Positions 11,384 through 21,590 of a stretch of 64,000 nt of DNA are shown here, piece after piece. The DNA is from Vibrio viridaestus (GTDB lineage: Bacteria; Pseudomonadota; Gammaproteobacteria; Enterobacterales; Vibrionaceae), in assembly GCF_003856525.1 (NCBI RefSeq), contig NZ_RJVQ01000014.1, positions 1 to 64,000 on the forward strand, read 5' to 3'. Positions within the stretch are counted from its first letter, which is position 1. Each line of letters begins with the position of its first letter. Position numbers and translations under genes: made by a program. The notes under the pieces were generated by a model. It had not been told where the DNA came from and did no database searches. It worked only from the letters and a program-made list of their open reading frames with translations.

Positions 11384-11917
11384 TCAAGACTGTAGTGCAT
11401 CGCTCATGCGGTTCAAACGACCTCGCACTGAGTCATCGATGACTAAATCTCCGGCTCGAATTACAACCCCACCAAGTAGGGTCTCATCTATACTGCAATT
11501 CAGCTGTACTTTGCGCGATAAACGCTGTTCCAGTTTGTTGCTGATCTCTTTCTTCTGTTCTTCAGAAAGCTCAGTAGCAGAGGTCACAGTGACCGCTACT
11601 GTCTTCTCATGTTCTGTTTTCAGAACCAAGAACTGTTCAAAGACATCAGGAAGGGCCAATAAACGACCATTCTCAGCCATTACTCTTAAAAAGTTCTGAC
11701 CAAATTCATCAAACTGATCACCGCAAACTGTAACAAAAATATCAGCCAGTTTTTCGGCTGCCATGGAGCTGTTTAATAGCTCATGGATCTGTTCGTTTTT
11801 GGCTACCTCAGCAGAGAAAGCTAACATCTCACCCCATTGAGCGAGTTGTCCTTTTTCTACTGCAAAGTCAAATGCTGCTTTAGCATAGGGGCGTGCGATT
11901 GTTGTCAACTCAGACAT
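11384..11917 (-). CDS. atpH: F1 ATP synthase delta subunit
   Basis: Peripheral-stalk subunit joining F1 to the b-subunit dimer (OSCP family). The 177-residue protein opens [19 protein letters not shown], the typical helical N-terminal domain, and has the C-terminal [18 protein letters not shown] motif. Length matches the 177 residues of E. coli AtpH. It lies 12 bp after atpF and 13 bp before atpA. Confidence 0.96.
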   Translation of the reverse strand: MSELTTIARPYAKAAFDFAVEKGQLAQWGEMLAFSAEVAKNEQIHELLNSSMAAEKLADIFVTVCGDQFDEFGQNFLRVMAENGRLLALPDVFEQFLVLKTEHEKTVAVTVTSATELSEEQKKEISNKLEQRLSRKVQLNCSIDETLLGGVVIRAGDLVIDDSVRGRLNRMSDALQS

Positions 11918-11929
11918 GCGCCCCCCCTA

Positions 11930-12400
11930 TTAAAGTTTTGCAGTTATGTTATCGAGAATATCTTTGTGCGCATCTTTATCGATAGAACGCTCAAGGATTT
12001 TCTCTGCGCCAGCTACAGCAAGAGCTGCTACCTGTTTACGTAGATCGTCACGAGCTTTAATACGCATCGATTCGATTTCAGTTTCAGCTTGAGAAACTAA
12101 TTTTTCACGTTCAACTACAGCTTCTTCGCGAGCTTCTTCAAGAATTTGTAGCTTGCGCTTGTTCGCTTGTTCAACGAGTTCAGAAGCCGTACGTTTTGCT
12201 TCTTTCAAACGCTCTGCAGCGTTCGCTTTAGCTAGATCAAGGTCTTTTTCAGCTCTTTCAGCAGCAGATAAACCATCAGCAATTTTTTTCTGACGCTCTT
12301 CAATTGCTGCCATCAATGGTGGCCATACATATTTCATGCAGAACCAAACAAAGATTACAAAGGCAATCGCTTGACCTAACAGAGTTGCGTTAATATTCAC
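11930..12400 (-). CDS. atpF: Fo ATP synthase b subunit
   Basis: Peripheral-stalk subunit: one N-terminal membrane helix ([20 protein letters not shown], residues 1-20) followed by a long charged coiled coil rich in Glu, Lys and Ala, ending in the delta-binding region. 156 residues as in E. coli. The C-terminus ([18 protein letters not shown]) looks vibrio-like, in contrast to the adjacent c and a subunits, which read as enteric-like. Confidence 0.96.
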   Translation of the reverse strand: MNINATLLGQAIAFVIFVWFCMKYVWPPLMAAIEERQKKIADGLSAAERAEKDLDLAKANAAERLKEAKRTASELVEQANKRKLQILEEAREEAVVEREKLVSQAETEIESMRIKARDDLRKQVAALAVAGAEKILERSIDKDAHKDILDNITAKL

Positions 12401-12463
12401 CGCAGACTCCTTCTATGTTTGCAAATTAAAAAAAACACCAACAACTTTAGTGCAATTTAATAC

Positions 12464-12724
<261 letters not shown>

Positions 12725-12754
12725 CTAATTGAGTTTTATGTTAATAAATTTAAA

Positions 12755-13540
<786 letters not shown>

Positions 13541-13906
13541 CTATTCACGGTTGATTGATAAAAATGACATTACGACATTCACCACACTAGCCACGCAATA
13601 ACAGACAATAAACGCCCCGGCATTAACATCCATTTCCTTAAAAATGAAAACGATAACACCAGCGGTCATTAGTAACTTGTAAATATTGCTCATATACGCT
13701 CTGCTCACCGTCGAATAAGGCATATCATTATTCGCCGACTTATGCATGTATATGTTAGCTAGTAAGGAAGGTACAATGTACGCAAGTCCCCCTAGAAAAG
13801 CGGACATGCCACTTTTCTCTCCCAGCAAATAATTAACAGCAACCCCTATTAATATAAAAATGCCTAACTGTCCTAAAAAAGACAGAAAAAACCATTTATT
13901 TAACAT
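13541..13906 (-). CDS. atpI: ATP synthase accessory protein AtpI
   Basis: A 121-residue hydrophobic protein with four predicted membrane helices at the promoter-proximal end of the atp operon. AtpI proteins are thought to help c-ring assembly and are not part of the finished enzyme. Sequence conservation in this family is low; the call rests on position (immediately before atpB), size and the small-membrane-protein profile. GGLAYIVPSLLANIYM resembles the family's GG...P core. Confidence 0.85.
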   Translation of the reverse strand: MLNKWFFLSFLGQLGIFILIGVAVNYLLGEKSGMSAFLGGLAYIVPSLLANIYMHKSANNDMPYSTVSRAYMSNIYKLLMTAGVIVFIFKEMDVNAGAFIVCYCVASVVNVVMSFLSINRE

Positions 13907-13933
13907 AAGTTACCATCCGTTAACTACACGCCG

Positions 13934-13939
13934 ATTATA
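13934..13939 (-). promoter_or_regulatory. Candidate -10 element of the atp operon promoter
   Basis: The minus strand has a perfect TATAAT 28 bp upstream of the atpI start. The -35 at 17-bp spacing is only TTTTAA, so this is a tentative promoter. It is the best sigma-70 -10 match in the 156-bp gap between parB and atpI. Confidence 0.4.
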
Positions 13940-13969
13940 CATCCGCCTTTACTCTTTTAAAATAAAGCC

Positions 13970-14027
13970 GAATCTACAATTCCTCTAGACGCATCACAAA
14001 AAACCATGAATTGTAAAACATAGATTC
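13970..14027. repeat. Interrupted inverted repeat upstream of the atp operon
   Basis: Arms GAATCTACAATTC (13970-13982) and GAATTG...TAGATTC (14008-14027) can pair as a 6-bp plus a 7-bp stem separated by a seven-base bulge. No T tract follows on either strand, so it is not an obvious terminator. It lies between the parB stop and the putative atp promoter. Confidence 0.45.
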
Positions 14028-14062
14028 CGAAAATGATCTAATAATTCCAATTTTTGTGCAAG

Positions 14063-14956
14063 TTAAGATTCAAGTTTTTGCGCCAAAGCTTGAAGCATTC
14101 CTTCAAGTTGTTCTTCATCATCCACATTAATGGTGATTTTACCTTGTCCCTTGGTCGATAATTCGACAGAAACCTTCGCACGCAGTATTTCACCCAATCT
14201 ATCTGATAATTGCAATGCATGATTGGTTACAACAGGTTTCGGCTTGACCTCTTTTGGTGCAAGCGTTTTTTTAACAAGCTGCTCGGTTTGTCTAACCGTC
14301 ATTTGTTTCTTAGCAACTTGTTCTGCAATGGATACCTGAGCATCGCCTTCTAACATCAATAACGCGCGAGCATGCCCCATATCAAGCAATTTTTCTGCAA
14401 CGAGAGTTTTCACTTTTTCATCAAGCTGATTTAATCTCAATAAATTGCTAACGGTTGCACGCGATTTTCCAATGACATCAGCAACTTGTTGGTGTGTTAG
14501 AGATAATTCACCTTGTAGTCGATGAAGTGCTTGTGCTTCTTCGATTGCATTGAGATCTTCACGCTGAATATTTTCAATCAGAGCCATCGCGATAGCAGAA
14601 CGATCATCAACATTCTTTATCAAACATGGAACCTGAGACAATCCAGCATGTCTTGCCGCTCTCCAGCGGCGTTCACCGGCAATAATTTCATAAGTATCAT
14701 TGCCAAGAGAACGAATTACGATAGGTTGGATGATACCTTGAGATTGTATTGATGCGGACAGTTCTTCCAATGCCTCAGGAGACATATCCTTTCGTGGCTG
14801 GTATACGCCGGGTTTTAACTGATTAATGGATATATCAGCAAGCTCACCATCAGAGGATAAACTTTGGCTGTGTGTAGCCAACTGCTGCTTTTCTCTTGCC
14901 ATTGAGCTTGTGGACAACAAAGCATCCAACCCTTTTCCTAAACCGCGTTTAGACAT
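14063..14956 (-). CDS. parB: Chromosome partitioning protein ParB (chromosome I)
   Basis: CTP-dependent DNA clamp that loads at parS sites and spreads to form the segregation complex. The 297-residue protein has the N-terminal CTPase motif GERRWRAARHAGL, the HTH with LTHQQVADVIGKSRATVSN, and a C-terminal dimerisation domain (DDEEQLEGMLQAL). It directly follows parA (26 bp) close to oriC, the usual place for chromosome I parAB in vibrios. Confidence 0.95.
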   Translation of the reverse strand: MSKRGLGKGLDALLSTSSMAREKQQLATHSQSLSSDGELADISINQLKPGVYQPRKDMSPEALEELSASIQSQGIIQPIVIRSLGNDTYEIIAGERRWRAARHAGLSQVPCLIKNVDDRSAIAMALIENIQREDLNAIEEAQALHRLQGELSLTHQQVADVIGKSRATVSNLLRLNQLDEKVKTLVAEKLLDMGHARALLMLEGDAQVSIAEQVAKKQMTVRQTEQLVKKTLAPKEVKPKPVVTNHALQLSDRLGEILRAKVSVELSTKGQGKITINVDDEEQLEGMLQALAQKLES

Positions 14957-14982
14957 GTTCAGTGAATTCCTATTTTTTGATG

Positions 14983-15756
14983 TTAGGCTAGTATTTCGTC
15001 TCGACGAAGCATTTCTCCGGCAAGAGCTAAATACGCTTTAGCGCCTACCGAATATTTGTCGTAATACATGGCTGGTTTGCCATGGCTGGGAGCTTCAGCC
15101 AAACGAACATTGCGAGGAATAACGGTTCGATACACTTTGTCGCCAAAGTGTTTTTTCAATTGATCAGAAACCTCATTAGACAGGCGGTTTCGAGGATCGA
15201 ACATGGTGCGTAACAACCCTTCAATTTTTAGGTTGCTGTTTACTACAGCAGCCAATTTACTGATAGTGTCCATCAACGCCGTCAATCCCTCCAATGCGAA
15301 ATACTCACATTGCATAGGAACCAAAACAGAATCTGCAGCGGCCATGGCATTGATTGTAAGAAGGTTTAAAGCTGGAGGACAATCGATAAAGATGAAATCA
15401 TAGTTATCACGAACAGATTCAATCGCATTTTTTAGCCGAACTTCGCGAGCAAATACTTCCATTAACTTAATTTCAGCGGCCGTTACATCACCATTTGCTG
15501 CAATTAAATGATAATGTCCTGCTGTCTTTTTGCACACGACATCATCGAAAGGTAAATCTTCGACTAAAAGGTCATAGGCTGTGTAATCGACCTGATATTT
15601 ATCAACTCCACTCGCCATTGTTGCGTTCCCTTGCGGGTCTAAATCAATAACCAATACGTTGCGCTTAGTTGCAGCCATTGATGCAGCAAGATTGACACAC
15701 GTTGTTGTTTTACCTACACCACCTTTCTGGTTGGCAATTGCTACTATTTTACCCAC
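14983..15756 (-). CDS. parA: Chromosome partitioning ATPase ParA
   Basis: Walker-type ATPase that moves ParB-parS complexes. The 257-residue protein has the deviant Walker A KGGVGKTT (10-17) with signature lysine K10, the DLDPQGNAT segment, and IDCPPALNLLT. No N-terminal HTH domain is present, so it belongs to the short chromosomal (Soj-like) class. It lies 15 bp after rsmG and upstream of parB, so mnmG-rsmG-parA-parB probably form one unit. Confidence 0.96.
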   Translation of the reverse strand: MGKIVAIANQKGGVGKTTTCVNLAASMAATKRNVLVIDLDPQGNATMASGVDKYQVDYTAYDLLVEDLPFDDVVCKKTAGHYHLIAANGDVTAAEIKLMEVFAREVRLKNAIESVRDNYDFIFIDCPPALNLLTINAMAAADSVLVPMQCEYFALEGLTALMDTISKLAAVVNSNLKIEGLLRTMFDPRNRLSNEVSDQLKKHFGDKVYRTVIPRNVRLAEAPSHGKPAMYYDKYSVGAKAYLALAGEMLRRDEILA

Positions 15757-15771
15757 GGTACGCCTCGCTTG

Positions 15772-16404
15772 TTATCCCTTACGCGATAAAATTACAAGAT
15801 GACGCTCTCCTTTCAACTCAGGAACTGCTAAAGGTTTGATATCCGTCACAGAACACCAATCTGGAAGCTGCGTTATCTCATCATTTGGCATTTGTCCTTT
15901 TAATGCCAGAAAAACTCCCGAATCATCCTTTGGGAGATGCTCGCACCAATTTACCATATCTGTCATAGATGCAAATGCTCTACTAATCACTGCATCGTAT
16001 TTTTCTTCAGGTTGATACTCTTCAACCCGATATTGTAGTGTCGTAACATTATGAATTTTAAGCTCATGTAACACTTGCTTAATAAAACGGATACGTTTAC
16101 CCAAACTATCTAACAAATGAAACTCTTTGTCTGGATTCATAATGGCCAATGGAATTCCTGGCAATCCAGGTCCAGTACCCACGTCGATAAATTTATGACC
16201 CGACACAAAAGGGCTCACCACAATACTGTCCATGATATGGCGAACTAACATTTCCATAGGATCACGGACAGACGTTAAATTATAGGCTTTGTTCCATTTA
16301 TTCAACATGGCAACGTAGCCAACTAACTGGATACGTTGCTCATCTGATACTTCAAGAGATGTTTGGGCAATTAACGCATCGAGTTTAGCTCGTAAAGCAT
16401 CCAT
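15772..16404 (-). CDS. rsmG: 16S rRNA (guanine527-N7)-methyltransferase
   Basis: Methylates G527 of 16S rRNA, using S-adenosylmethionine bound at [14 protein letters not shown]. The 210-residue length is normal (207 in E. coli). The start codon overlaps the mnmG stop by one base (TAATG), implying translational coupling. Loss of this enzyme is known to give low-level streptomycin resistance in other bacteria. Confidence 0.96.
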   Translation of the reverse strand: MDALRAKLDALIAQTSLEVSDEQRIQLVGYVAMLNKWNKAYNLTSVRDPMEMLVRHIMDSIVVSPFVSGHKFIDVGTGPGLPGIPLAIMNPDKEFHLLDSLGKRIRFIKQVLHELKIHNVTTLQYRVEEYQPEEKYDAVISRAFASMTDMVNWCEHLPKDDSGVFLALKGQMPNDEITQLPDWCSVTDIKPLAVPELKGERHLVILSRKG

Positions 16405-18299
16405 TACGCCGCTTCTCCTTTTTTGAGAATACCTTGTTTTTTAAGATACACGAGCAGTATTGATATTGCCGCAGGCGTCACGCCAGAGATGCGTGATGCA
16501 ATTCCTACTGTTTCAGGCTTAGCATTATTGAGTTTAAGAACAACCTCATTTGATAAACCCTTGACGTTCTTGTAATCAATATCCAAAGGCAATTTCGTAT
16601 TTTCGTGACGCAACGATTTTTCGATTTCATCTTGTTGTCTCGAAATATATCCTTCGTATTTTACCTGAATTTCGACTTGCTCAGCAGCTTGATGATCTTC
16701 AATTGCCGGAGCAAATTTATCGATCGTCATCAATGAGTCATAGGTCATTTCAGGGCGACGAAGCAGATCTTCACCATTCGCTTCTCTTGAAATCGGTGTT
16801 TTTAATACTTCATTGAGAGACACAACCCCCTCAGAAGTTGGGTTGATCCACGTTTCACGTAGACGTTGGCGTTCTTTCTCAATGTTTTCAACTTTTTGGT
16901 TGAATCGCTCCCAACGGATGTCATCAACTAACCCTAACTCACGTCCTTTTTCGGTTAAACGAAGATCCGCATTGTCTTCACGTAGTAACAGACGATACTC
17001 TGCACGAGAAGTGAACATACGGTAAGGTTCTTTCGTTCCAAGTGTTGAAAGATCATCAATCAAAACACCCATGTATGCTTGGTCACGACGAGGGTTCCAG
17101 CCATCTTTACCCTGAGCATAAAGACTTGCGTTAATCCCTGCCATTAATCCTTGGGCGGCCGCTTCTTCATAACCCGTAGTACCGTTAATTTGTCCCGCAA
17201 AGAATAGGCCATGAACGTGTTTAGTTTCATAGGTTTGTTTAAGATCTCTGGGATCGAAAAAATCGTACTCAATTGCATAACCAGGACGCACAATATGTGC
17301 ATTCTCGAATCCTTTCATTGACTGAACAATTTTAACTTGAACGTCAAATGGCAAACTGGTTGATATACCGTTTGGATAGAGTTCGGTAGTATTCAGTCCT
17401 TCAGGTTCAATAAAAATCTGGTGGCTGTTTTTATCCGCAAAACGCATCACTTTGTCTTCAATAGAAGGGCAATATCTAGGACCAATACCTTCGATAACAC
17501 CAGCGTACATTGGACTACGATCCAAATTATTGCGAATGACGTCATGCGTTTTTTCATTAGTATGCGTGATATAGCAAGGGATCTGGCGAGGATGCTGATC
17601 GCGAGAACCTAAAAAGGACATCACTGGAGCTGGATTATCACCGTGTTGTACTTCTAATACAGAAAAATCAACACTATTGGCATCAATACGTGGTGGGGTT
17701 CCTGTTTTCAAACGATCAACTCGGAATGGTAACTCTCTTAATCGTTGAGCTAAAGCGATAGACGGTGGATCGCCTGCACGGCCACCAGAGTAGTTTTCCA
17801 TACCAATATGGATCTTACCCCCTAAAAACGTACCAACAGTCAATACAACCGATTTGGAGCGGAATTTAAGCCCCATTTGAGTGACAACACCCACTGCATG
17901 ATCATTTTCAACAATAAGATCATCAGCCGCTTGCTGAAATAGTGTCAGATTAGGCGTATTTTCTAATTTGCTTCTCACGTACGCTTTGTACAATGCACGA
18001 TCTGCCTGAGCTCGAGTAGCTCGAACCGCAGGTCCTTTAGATGCGTTCAATGTTCTGAATTGAATACCTGCATGGTCAATTGCTTCAGCCATTAATCCAC
18101 CCAGAGCATCCACTTCTTTCACTAAGTGTCCTTTACCAATACCACCAATAGCTGGGTTGCAGGACATCTGTCCTAAAGTATCAATATTGTGCGTTAGTAA
18201 TAAAGTCTTCTGTCCCGAACGAGCGGAGGCGAGAGCGGCTTCCGTTCCTGCATGACCGCCACCTACGACGATGACGTCAAATGTTTCGTGATATAGCAT
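16404..18299 (-). CDS. mnmG: tRNA uridine-5-carboxymethylaminomethyl modification enzyme, FAD subunit
   Basis: With MnmE it adds cmnm to the wobble uridine of several tRNAs. The 631-residue protein has the N-terminal FAD motif [19 protein letters not shown] (11-29), the conserved [14 protein letters not shown] segment, and the C-terminal helical domain. Its partner mnmE is at 26970-28331, across oriC. It is transcribed away from oriC, on the leading strand. Confidence 0.97.
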   Translation of the reverse strand: MLYHETFDVIVVGGGHAGTEAALASARSGQKTLLLTHNIDTLGQMSCNPAIGGIGKGHLVKEVDALGGLMAEAIDHAGIQFRTLNASKGPAVRATRAQADRALYKAYVRSKLENTPNLTLFQQAADDLIVENDHAVGVVTQMGLKFRSKSVVLTVGTFLGGKIHIGMENYSGGRAGDPPSIALAQRLRELPFRVDRLKTGTPPRIDANSVDFSVLEVQHGDNPAPVMSFLGSRDQHPRQIPCYITHTNEKTHDVIRNNLDRSPMYAGVIEGIGPRYCPSIEDKVMRFADKNSHQIFIEPEGLNTTELYPNGISTSLPFDVQVKIVQSMKGFENAHIVRPGYAIEYDFFDPRDLKQTYETKHVHGLFFAGQINGTTGYEEAAAQGLMAGINASLYAQGKDGWNPRRDQAYMGVLIDDLSTLGTKEPYRMFTSRAEYRLLLREDNADLRLTEKGRELGLVDDIRWERFNQKVENIEKERQRLRETWINPTSEGVVSLNEVLKTPISREANGEDLLRRPEMTYDSLMTIDKFAPAIEDHQAAEQVEIQVKYEGYISRQQDEIEKSLRHENTKLPLDIDYKNVKGLSNEVVLKLNNAKPETVGIASRISGVTPAAISILLVYLKKQGILKKGEAA

Positions 18300-18419
18300 G
18301 AACCGACCTCAGATATTCATTTAAGGATGTACAAAGTTAAAGGACGCGTATTCTACCTTCTTTCTGATGGCTAGAAAATCGCTTTTGTGATTTTTAACAA
18401 GATTGTTCAGTAATATAAA

Positions 18420-18690
18420 TATATAAGATCTTTATATAGATCTTTTATTAGATCTATTATTAGGATCGGCGATCTCTGTGGATAACAAGAAAATGATCAA
18501 TAAGATCATGGATCTTTTTAAGATCGAATCTTGTGATCATGCTTTGATCAGATCGAGGATTTCCTGAGATCAAAATAGCTACTTATTCACAACCCTAGTT
18601 GATCATCAAAGTTGTTCTTTGGATAACTAATGGATATTAACCGGATAACTGTATAGTTATACACATTAGTTCTTAATCTGTGGATAATAT
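18420..18690. other. oriC: oriC, replication origin of chromosome I
   Basis: The gene-free stretch between mnmG and mioC (18300-18735) holds the origin. Three AT-rich repeats starting with (A)GATCT at about 18426-18463 form the unwinding region. DnaA boxes follow: TGTGGATAA (18477-18485), TTATTCACA (18583-18591), TTTGGATAA (18618-18626), TTATACACA (18657-18665) and TGTGGATAA (18679-18687). Fourteen GATC sites lie between 18427 and 18604, the signature of Dam/SeqA control. The arrangement closely parallels E. coli oriC, including GTTGTTCTTTGGATAACT. The part 18300-18420 should hold the mnmG promoter; I could not place it. Confidence 0.96.
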
Positions 18691-18694
18691 ATTG

Positions 18695-18718
18695 AAAAAG
18701 GGCAGATAACTGCCCTTT
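18695..18718 (-). terminator. Terminator of mioC at the oriC edge
   Basis: Hairpin GGGCAG-ATAA-CTGCCC (18700-18715) extended by AAA/TTT; the minus strand ends in TTTTTC. It stops mioC transcription just before it would enter oriC. Confidence 0.8.
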
Positions 18719-18735
18719 AGCGTTTTGCTATATGA

Positions 18736-19176
18736 TCATTCAAATATGTGGATATTATTTGAAAGCCACTCTCCGGCAGCATCTTCAGGAACAGGGTGCT
18801 CTATTACATCTATTTTAATACACTCCTCAGTTAACGGAGTCGCACCTATTCCTTCGAGTAATTCATAGGCATGAATACCAGCAAAACAAAATGTGTCATA
18901 ACTTGAATCGCCTATGCCAACAACAGCAAAGCTAAGCTTATCCGTTCTTGGAGGAGTTAATTGTATGGCATCAATAAAAGGTTGAATATTTTCAGGATAA
19001 TCACCAGCACCATGTGTGGATGTCACCAAAAGCCATATTCCTTCTGCTGGTATCTCATTGATATCAGGCTGGTTATGTATCAACGTTTCTAGGCCTTTAT
19101 CTTCAAGTAATTCATTGAGGTGATCGCCAACGTACTCGGCACTACCTAACGTGCTGCCTGTGATGATATGAATCAT
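18736..19176 (-). CDS. mioC: Flavodoxin-like protein MioC
   Basis: A 146-residue FMN flavodoxin next to oriC; in E. coli MioC is reported to support biotin synthase activity in vitro. The N-terminal FMN loop [12 protein letters not shown] (residues 4-15) and [12 protein letters not shown] (53-64) are family motifs. AAGGAA precedes the ATG. It is transcribed toward oriC and stopped by a hairpin at 18695-18718. Upstream, instead of mnmE, lies the iron-uptake operon. Confidence 0.93.
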   Translation of the reverse strand: MIHIITGSTLGSAEYVGDHLNELLEDKGLETLIHNQPDINEIPAEGIWLLVTSTHGAGDYPENIQPFIDAIQLTPPRTDKLSFAVVGIGDSSYDTFCFAGIHAYELLEGIGATPLTEECIKIDVIEHPVPEDAAGEWLSNNIHIFE

Positions 19177-19298
19177 TTTATTCCTTACTTACCATAGGTA
19201 TCTGAGTTGTAATGCAAGAATATATGAATCCTCCGAAATTAGAAAATCATCCAGAGAATTCGTATTAAGAGTTGTTAATCTGATAGATATTTTGGCGA

Positions 19299-19796
19299 TT
19301 ACAGGACGCCTTGGATCCAAGATTGAAGTGAGTTGAGGTTGAGGTAGCCTTCATGAATAGCATGAACGGTTCCCTTACTATCGATCAAAAAAGAGGTAGG
19401 AGTACCAATGACGTTATAGCGTTCTTTGGTAATATTGAGTTGATCCTGTACTAATGGAAATGACACGTTCAGCTTCTTGGCGTATTTATCCAGATCCACA
19501 TCCGTTTGATCCGTATTAATACCTAAGACAACCAACTTTCCATGGTATTGCTGTTGCAGCTTTTCTAACTCGGGCATCATTGCCATACACGGGCCGCATC
19601 CAACAGACCAAAAATCAATGAGAACAGGAGTCTTGCTGAACTGGCTGAGGGTCACTTCTTCTTGGCTGTTATTAAATACAGCGATACTAGGAGCTGGCTT
19701 GGATAAAGCGACAACTTCATCTTTACAGCCCGCCAAAAGAAACAAGACAGAAAATAAACATAACCCAATATTCAATGATCTAACTTTCAAGCGCAT
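19299..19796 (-). CDS. TlpA/ResA-like thioredoxin lipoprotein of the iron-uptake operon
   Basis: Periplasmic thiol-disulfide protein, probably membrane-anchored: residues 10-24 form a lipoprotein signal ending in LAGC (Cys24). The active site is CGPC (67-70) in FWSVGCGPC, followed by a thioredoxin fold with the cis-Pro segment GTPTS. The start at 19796 is preferred because GAGG lies 10 bases upstream and it begins directly with the signal peptide; the frame is open to 19826. The start overlaps the preceding ATPase gene by 17 bp. It matches the thioredoxin genes ending the C. jejuni p19 operon. Partner redox substrate is unknown; possibly the DUF2318 cysteines (inference). Confidence 0.85.
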   Translation of the reverse strand: MRLKVRSLNIGLCLFSVLFLLAGCKDEVVALSKPAPSIAVFNNSQEEVTLSQFSKTPVLIDFWSVGCGPCMAMMPELEKLQQQYHGKLVVLGINTDQTDVDLDKYAKKLNVSFPLVQDQLNITKERYNVIGTPTSFLIDSKGTVHAIHEGYLNLNSLQSWIQGVL

Positions 19797-20457
19797 GTGG
19801 TGTTTCCTCACTGATGTATTTTCCATGCTGGAGTCTGATGATTCGATCGGTATATTGCCCTAACTCCGGATTGTGAGTCACCATTACGATCGTTCTGCCG
19901 TTTTTATGCAGATCTTGCAGAAGAGAAAGAATTAAGCGCTCATTCTCTTCATCTAGGTTACCAGTTGGCTCGTCAGCAAAAATGATAGGAGGCTCATTAA
20001 CTAGAGCGCGAGCAATACAGACGCGTTGTTGCTCGCCGCCAGATAATTGTTTGGGTAAGTGATCAATCCTATGACCTAAGCCAACCTGCTTTAGGACCTT
20101 CTCTGCCGCTTCTTTGTCTGTAACGCTGTGATAATGCTGTGCCAGCATGACATTTTCTAAAGCTGAAAGGTAAGGAATAAGGTGAAACTGCTGAAAAACC
20201 AACCCTATTTTATCCGCGCGAAACGCTCTACGACCTTCTTCATTAAGCTGAGCGGCATCTGTACCATCCAGAATTACTTGTCCTTCTGTTGTTGTGTCGA
20301 GACAGCTAAGAATATTCATTAGCGTCGTCTTTCCTGATCCAGATGAACCCATGATGGCAACAAATTCCCCTTTCTTTATCTGAATACTGATATTGTCTAA
20401 CGCGATAACACTATCAAAGCGTTTAACCAGGTGCTTAGTTTCGATGGCGTACGACAT
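19780..20457 (-). CDS. ABC transporter ATPase of the FTR1/P19 iron system
   Basis: 225-residue MacB/LolD-type ATPase. Walker A GSSGSGKT (37-44), signature LSGGEQQR, Walker B IIFADEP and the H-loop VMVTHN are all present. It lies 2 bp after the second permease. With the two preceding permeases it forms a complete ABC exporter-like unit, equivalent to Cj1663 of C. jejuni or the FetE/F region of E. coli (my recall of gene letters is uncertain). Its transported substrate is not known. Confidence 0.88.
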   Translation of the reverse strand: MSYAIETKHLVKRFDSVIALDNISIQIKKGEFVAIMGSSGSGKTTLMNILSCLDTTTEGQVILDGTDAAQLNEEGRRAFRADKIGLVFQQFHLIPYLSALENVMLAQHYHSVTDKEAAEKVLKQVGLGHRIDHLPKQLSGGEQQRVCIARALVNEPPIIFADEPTGNLDEENERLILSLLQDLHKNGRTIVMVTHNPELGQYTDRIIRLQHGKYISEETPHALES

Positions 20458-20459
20458 GG

Positions 20460-21590
20460 TTATTCTCCTTTAAGCACACTTGCAGGCTGAATTGTGGATG
20501 TTTGTCTGGTTGGAATGATGGCCGCGATAAAGGCCGCTCCCAAAGAGAGAATTAAAGTAATCGGGAATACTTGAATACGAAGATCGATACTTGAGTGAAA
20601 AACGGCGTGACCGAGTAGTTGGGCCAATACATACCCCAGGATCAACCCAACTAATATAGCGACGAGAGCGATAACGATCGTTTCAATCAATATTTGCTGA
20701 CGAATACTTTTGTGTGTCGCGCCCAACGCTTTTTGCAAGGCTATTTCATAGCGTCTTTCCTGAATCATGGCTGTCAGCGTGGTATTGACGCACAGGGTTG
20801 ATAGAACCAGAATGACAAAGGCCACAACGCCCATCAGGCCTTTAATTTTATTCAGCACTTTACCTTCGGAGGCTGATATTTTTCTTATCGGTCTGATTTC
20901 TAATTGCGGGAATTGTTGTTGTAGATTTTTTGCAATGTCCGTTACCTGATGGTGATCGTTGTCGATACTAAGCATGGCATAATTGAGCAGACCAGGTTTG
21001 TCGAGCCACTGTTGCGCCAGAGACAAATTGACAATGAGATAGTTGTCACTGGCTTCCCCAGATTCAATTATCCCCTTGATCTTGAGTGAGTGCTTGTGAT
21101 TATTTTGTGTTAAAACGACGCTATCACCTACCTTTAACTCGAGACGTTTGGCGAGTGTTTTACCGATAAGTGCATTACGTGTATCAAAGCTCACCCCGAT
21201 CCATTGTCCATCAACTTGCCAATAGGGACTCAGCTTTTGAAACTGAGAAAAATCGACTCCCATCAGAACGACTTTTTCGAGTTCAAGTCGTGCGACTCCG
21301 TAAAGATATGGACTCTGTGCCACTAAGTCCTTCTCTGGGATTTTATTGATAATTGATTGATATTGAGCCTGTTTTAATTCGCCTTCTTTTCCCGGACCAA
21401 TAAAAAAGTTCGCTCCGAAGGTTCGTAGTTCCTGACTCATTTTGGTATTGATATCGAAATAAACGCCGGCCATAGCTGTAATGATTGCCGCTCCGACGCA
21501 GAGAGCTGCGAATACAACAAAGACTTGTTGGAACCTAAGCCTTAAAGAGCGATAGATCATGAGACTCAACATCGATGTATTAGCGGCCAT
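20460..21590 (-). CDS. FtsX/MacB-type permease 2 of the FTR1/P19 iron system
   Basis: 376 residues with an N-terminal membrane helix (about 20-42), a large periplasmic MacB-PCD-like domain, and three C-terminal helices (about 255-370), the FtsX-like topology. The segment MIQERRYEIALQKALGATHKSIRQQ is the family's cytoplasmic coupling motif. Its start overlaps the end of permease 1 by 11 bp. The two permeases are homologous and likely act as a heterodimer with the downstream ATPase. Confidence 0.86.
   Translation of the reverse strand: MAANTSMLSLMIYRSLRLRFQQVFVVFAALCVGAAIITAMAGVYFDINTKMSQELRTFGANFFIGPGKEGELKQAQYQSIINKIPEKDLVAQSPYLYGVARLELEKVVLMGVDFSQFQKLSPYWQVDGQWIGVSFDTRNALIGKTLAKRLELKVGDSVVLTQNNHKHSLKIKGIIESGEASDNYLIVNLSLAQQWLDKPGLLNYAMLSIDNDHHQVTDIAKNLQQQFPQLEIRPIRKISASEGKVLNKIKGLMGVVAFVILVLSTLCVNTTLTAMIQERRYEIALQKALGATHKSIRQQILIETIVIALVAILVGLILGYVLAQLLGHAVFHSSIDLRIQVFPITLILSLGAAFIAAIIPTRQTSTIQPASVLKGE

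Noticed and set aside
16848-16863. Partial parS-like CGTTTCACGT sequence in mnmG
   Set aside because: Only one half-site matches; the other half diverges, so ParB binding is not supported.
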